A stretch of DNA of 33,566 nt from CAYPNF01 sp964411985 (lineage in GTDB: Bacteria; Verrucomicrobiota; Verrucomicrobiia; Limisphaerales; J093). Positions within the stretch are counted from its first letter, which is position 1. Each line of letters opens with the position of its first letter. The position numbers and the translations under genes are program-made. The notes beneath the pieces were generated by a model. The model was not told the DNA's origin. It ran no database searches and was given only the letters and a program-made list of their open reading frames with translations. Below, one piece after another: positions 31,569-33,566 of the stretch. The stretch lies in assembly GCA_964411985.1 (NCBI GenBank), contig CAYPNF010000077.1, positions 1 to 33,566 on the forward strand, given 5' to 3'.

Positions 31569-32372
31569 ATGGGAACCATCGTTTTTGTCACGGGTACGGA
31601 CACGGGGGTGGGAAAGAGCCTTATTACCGCGCTGATGGTTCACCTCGCGCGGAGCTCGGGGCTTTCTGCGATGGCAATGAAACCCTTTGCCACCGGGGAT
31701 CTGAGTGATGCCAAGCTGCTCCAAATGGCCCAGGAAGGAGCCCTGACACTCGAGGAGATCACCCCGTATTTCTTCAAAAAACCGGTCGCTCCCCTGGTGG
31801 CCTGCCAACTGGAAGGCAGGCGAATCTCCAAGACGGCTGTTCTTCGAAAAATTCGGGCAATCCAAGCGAAATGCGAGGTGCTCTTTGTGGAAGGGTGCGG
31901 TGGAATACTCGTGCCCTTAGGCAAGGAGTTCAGCATTCTGGACCTGATCGAAGAGCTGGAATGCCATCTATTAGTAGTTGCAGCAGACCGACTTGGGACG
32001 ATCAATCATACCCTTTTAACCGTGAATGCGCTGCAATCGCGCGGCCTTCGTCCCTTGGGCGTTCTCTTATCCGACGTGGGCGAGGGAGACTCGTCCACAG
32101 GCGAGAACGGAGTCGTCTTGAGCGGGCTGTTGGGTGGGATTCCGGTTTTCGAGCTGCCTTTCTTTGGGAAAAAAGCGGGCAAAAAGCCCCATTTTTCAAT
32201 GGTTTGTAAAAGATGTGCAAAATTTCTGAAAAAACCTCTTGTGCTGTGCGGCGTCTCTGGTAGTTTCACAAGCGTTCGACCGAGCGGCGGTGAGAAACGA
32301 TCGGTAGCCGAAAAAAAGTTTGAAAAAGCTGTTGACGGTTGCGAGATCGAGAGTAGAGTGACCCCGCTCTAA
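31569..32372 (+). CDS. bioD: ATP-dependent dethiobiotin synthetase BioD
   Basis: This enzyme closes the ureido ring of dethiobiotin from DAPA, CO2 and ATP in biotin synthesis. It has 267 residues. The P-loop is GTDTGVGKS at 9-17. MKPFATG near 37 matches the MKPVxTG loop, VEGCGGILVPL near 113 matches VEGAGG, and RLGTINHTLLT near 142 is diagnostic. Normal BioD is about 220-240 residues. Here the C-terminal ~50 residues are Lys-rich and lack family features (KKAGKKPHF, EKKFEKAVDG). This extension is encoded by A-rich DNA that includes the likely rRNA promoter (32332-32359). No other bio genes are nearby. Confidence 0.9.
   Translation: MGTIVFVTGTDTGVGKSLITALMVHLARSSGLSAMAMKPFATGDLSDAKLLQMAQEGALTLEEITPYFFKKPVAPLVACQLEGRRISKTAVLRKIRAIQAKCEVLFVEGCGGILVPLGKEFSILDLIEELECHLLVVAADRLGTINHTLLTVNALQSRGLRPLGVLLSDVGEGDSSTGENGVVLSGLLGGIPVFELPFFGKKAGKKPHFSMVCKRCAKFLKKPLVLCGVSGSFTSVRPSGGEKRSVAEKKFEKAVDGCEIESRVTPL
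32332..32359 (+). promoter_or_regulatory. Probable rRNA operon promoter inside the bioD 3' end
   Basis: TTGACG (32332-32337), 16-base spacer, TAGAGT (32354-32359). Immediately upstream is an A/T-rich tract with AAAAAAAG and GAAAAAG (about 32310-32330), in the place of an UP element. The start of transcription would fall near 32366, about 235 bp before the 16S gene. It is the best promoter-like sequence ahead of the rRNA gene and lies within the last codons of bioD. Confidence 0.6.
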
Positions 32373-32601
32373 ATACGGACGACTGAGATGCCGAATGGGG
32401 CAGAACGGTTTCGGCGCTCGGGTTTTTTGTCCCCCTGATGGGGAAAGTTTTTGAGGCGGAAACGCCTAATGCTCTTTGAAAATTGAATTGTGCGATAAGT
32501 AATGAGCCCCTTCAAGGGCGTGGGATAAAACCCGCTCTCTTGGGGAATTAATCAGATAGACCATCAAGCGCTTAAGCTTGGTAGGAATTAAACTAACGTT
32601 T
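32366..32601 (+). promoter_or_regulatory. rRNA operon leader with boxA and hairpins
   Basis: This is the leader of the rRNA precursor. It has a TCCCC-CTGAT-GGGGA hairpin (32430-32444), an AGGCG-GAAA-CGCCT hairpin (32454-32467) in the place of boxB, then boxA TGCTCTTTGAAAA (32470-32482), very close to the consensus for Nus-dependent antitermination. The rest (about 32500-32600) would pair with the 16S 3' flank for RNase III processing, which cannot be checked because the 3' side is outside the window. No tRNA is present here. Confidence 0.75.

Positions 32602-33566
<965 letters not shown>

Noticed and set aside
32373..32601. tRNA or riboswitch between bioD and 16S
   Set aside because: No cloverleaf or known aptamer pattern; boxA and hairpins explain it as the rRNA leader.

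Overview
The window comes from a member of the Verrucomicrobiota. The partial 16S rRNA gene at the right edge carries, at 32957-32974, the exact target of the EUB338-III probe, which is characteristic of Verrucomicrobiales-type 16S. Several protein traits fit this phylum: twin-arginine signals on a Gfo/Idh/MocA oxidoreductase and a GH5 hydrolase, a DUF5703/GH95-like glycosidase, and a giant repeat protein ending in a degenerate 'S.dL..W...RFYRV' tail. This places it in the phylum, not in a genus.

Layout. 1-1525: the last two genes of an ABC exporter (two ABC-2 family permeases, the first cut by the window edge). 6068-1542, minus strand: Gfo/Idh/MocA oxidoreductase, PfkB-family sugar kinase, peptide deformylase, iron-containing alcohol dehydrogenase. 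6121-7967: a Tat-exported GH5 glycosidase between two near-identical ~175-bp direct repeats; the region before it also holds a cluster of GTAG-headed REP-like hairpins. 8044-12237: a 1397-residue secreted repeat protein. 13707-12302, minus strand: a translationally coupled pair made of an unrecognised 315-aa protein and a PIN-domain nuclease. 14032-17820: a secreted DUF5703/GH95-like glycosidase and a tandem RidA-fold (chorismatase-like) protein. 17930-24007: housekeeping genes gltX, rpoN, grpE, dnaJ, rsmE. 24100-25908: a complete IS4-family element with inverted repeats and a 10-bp target duplication. 26292-27161: larE. 27250-31532: a tightly overlapping type II secretion (pseudopilin) operon, gspF-H-I-J-K. 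31569-32372: bioD, whose 3' end contains the likely promoter of the rRNA operon that starts at about 32602.

The left half is mostly accessory polysaccharide and sugar metabolism with secreted enzymes. The right half is mostly core: translation, sigma-54, chaperones, secretion and rRNA. The pseudopilin operon could help export the secreted proteins encoded to the left, but that link is inference.

The most unusual content is small-scale. (1) There is a family of GTAG-headed hairpins with GNRA-type tetraloops and covarying stems, which are REP-like elements; one copy supplies the stop codon of rsmE. (2) The IS4 element sits exactly at the centre of an 18-bp palindrome, next to a second family of palindromes with RGGC loops. 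(3) The rRNA promoter and an A-rich upstream element overlap the coding end of bioD. (4) The PIN nuclease is paired with an unusually large, unrecognised upstream partner.
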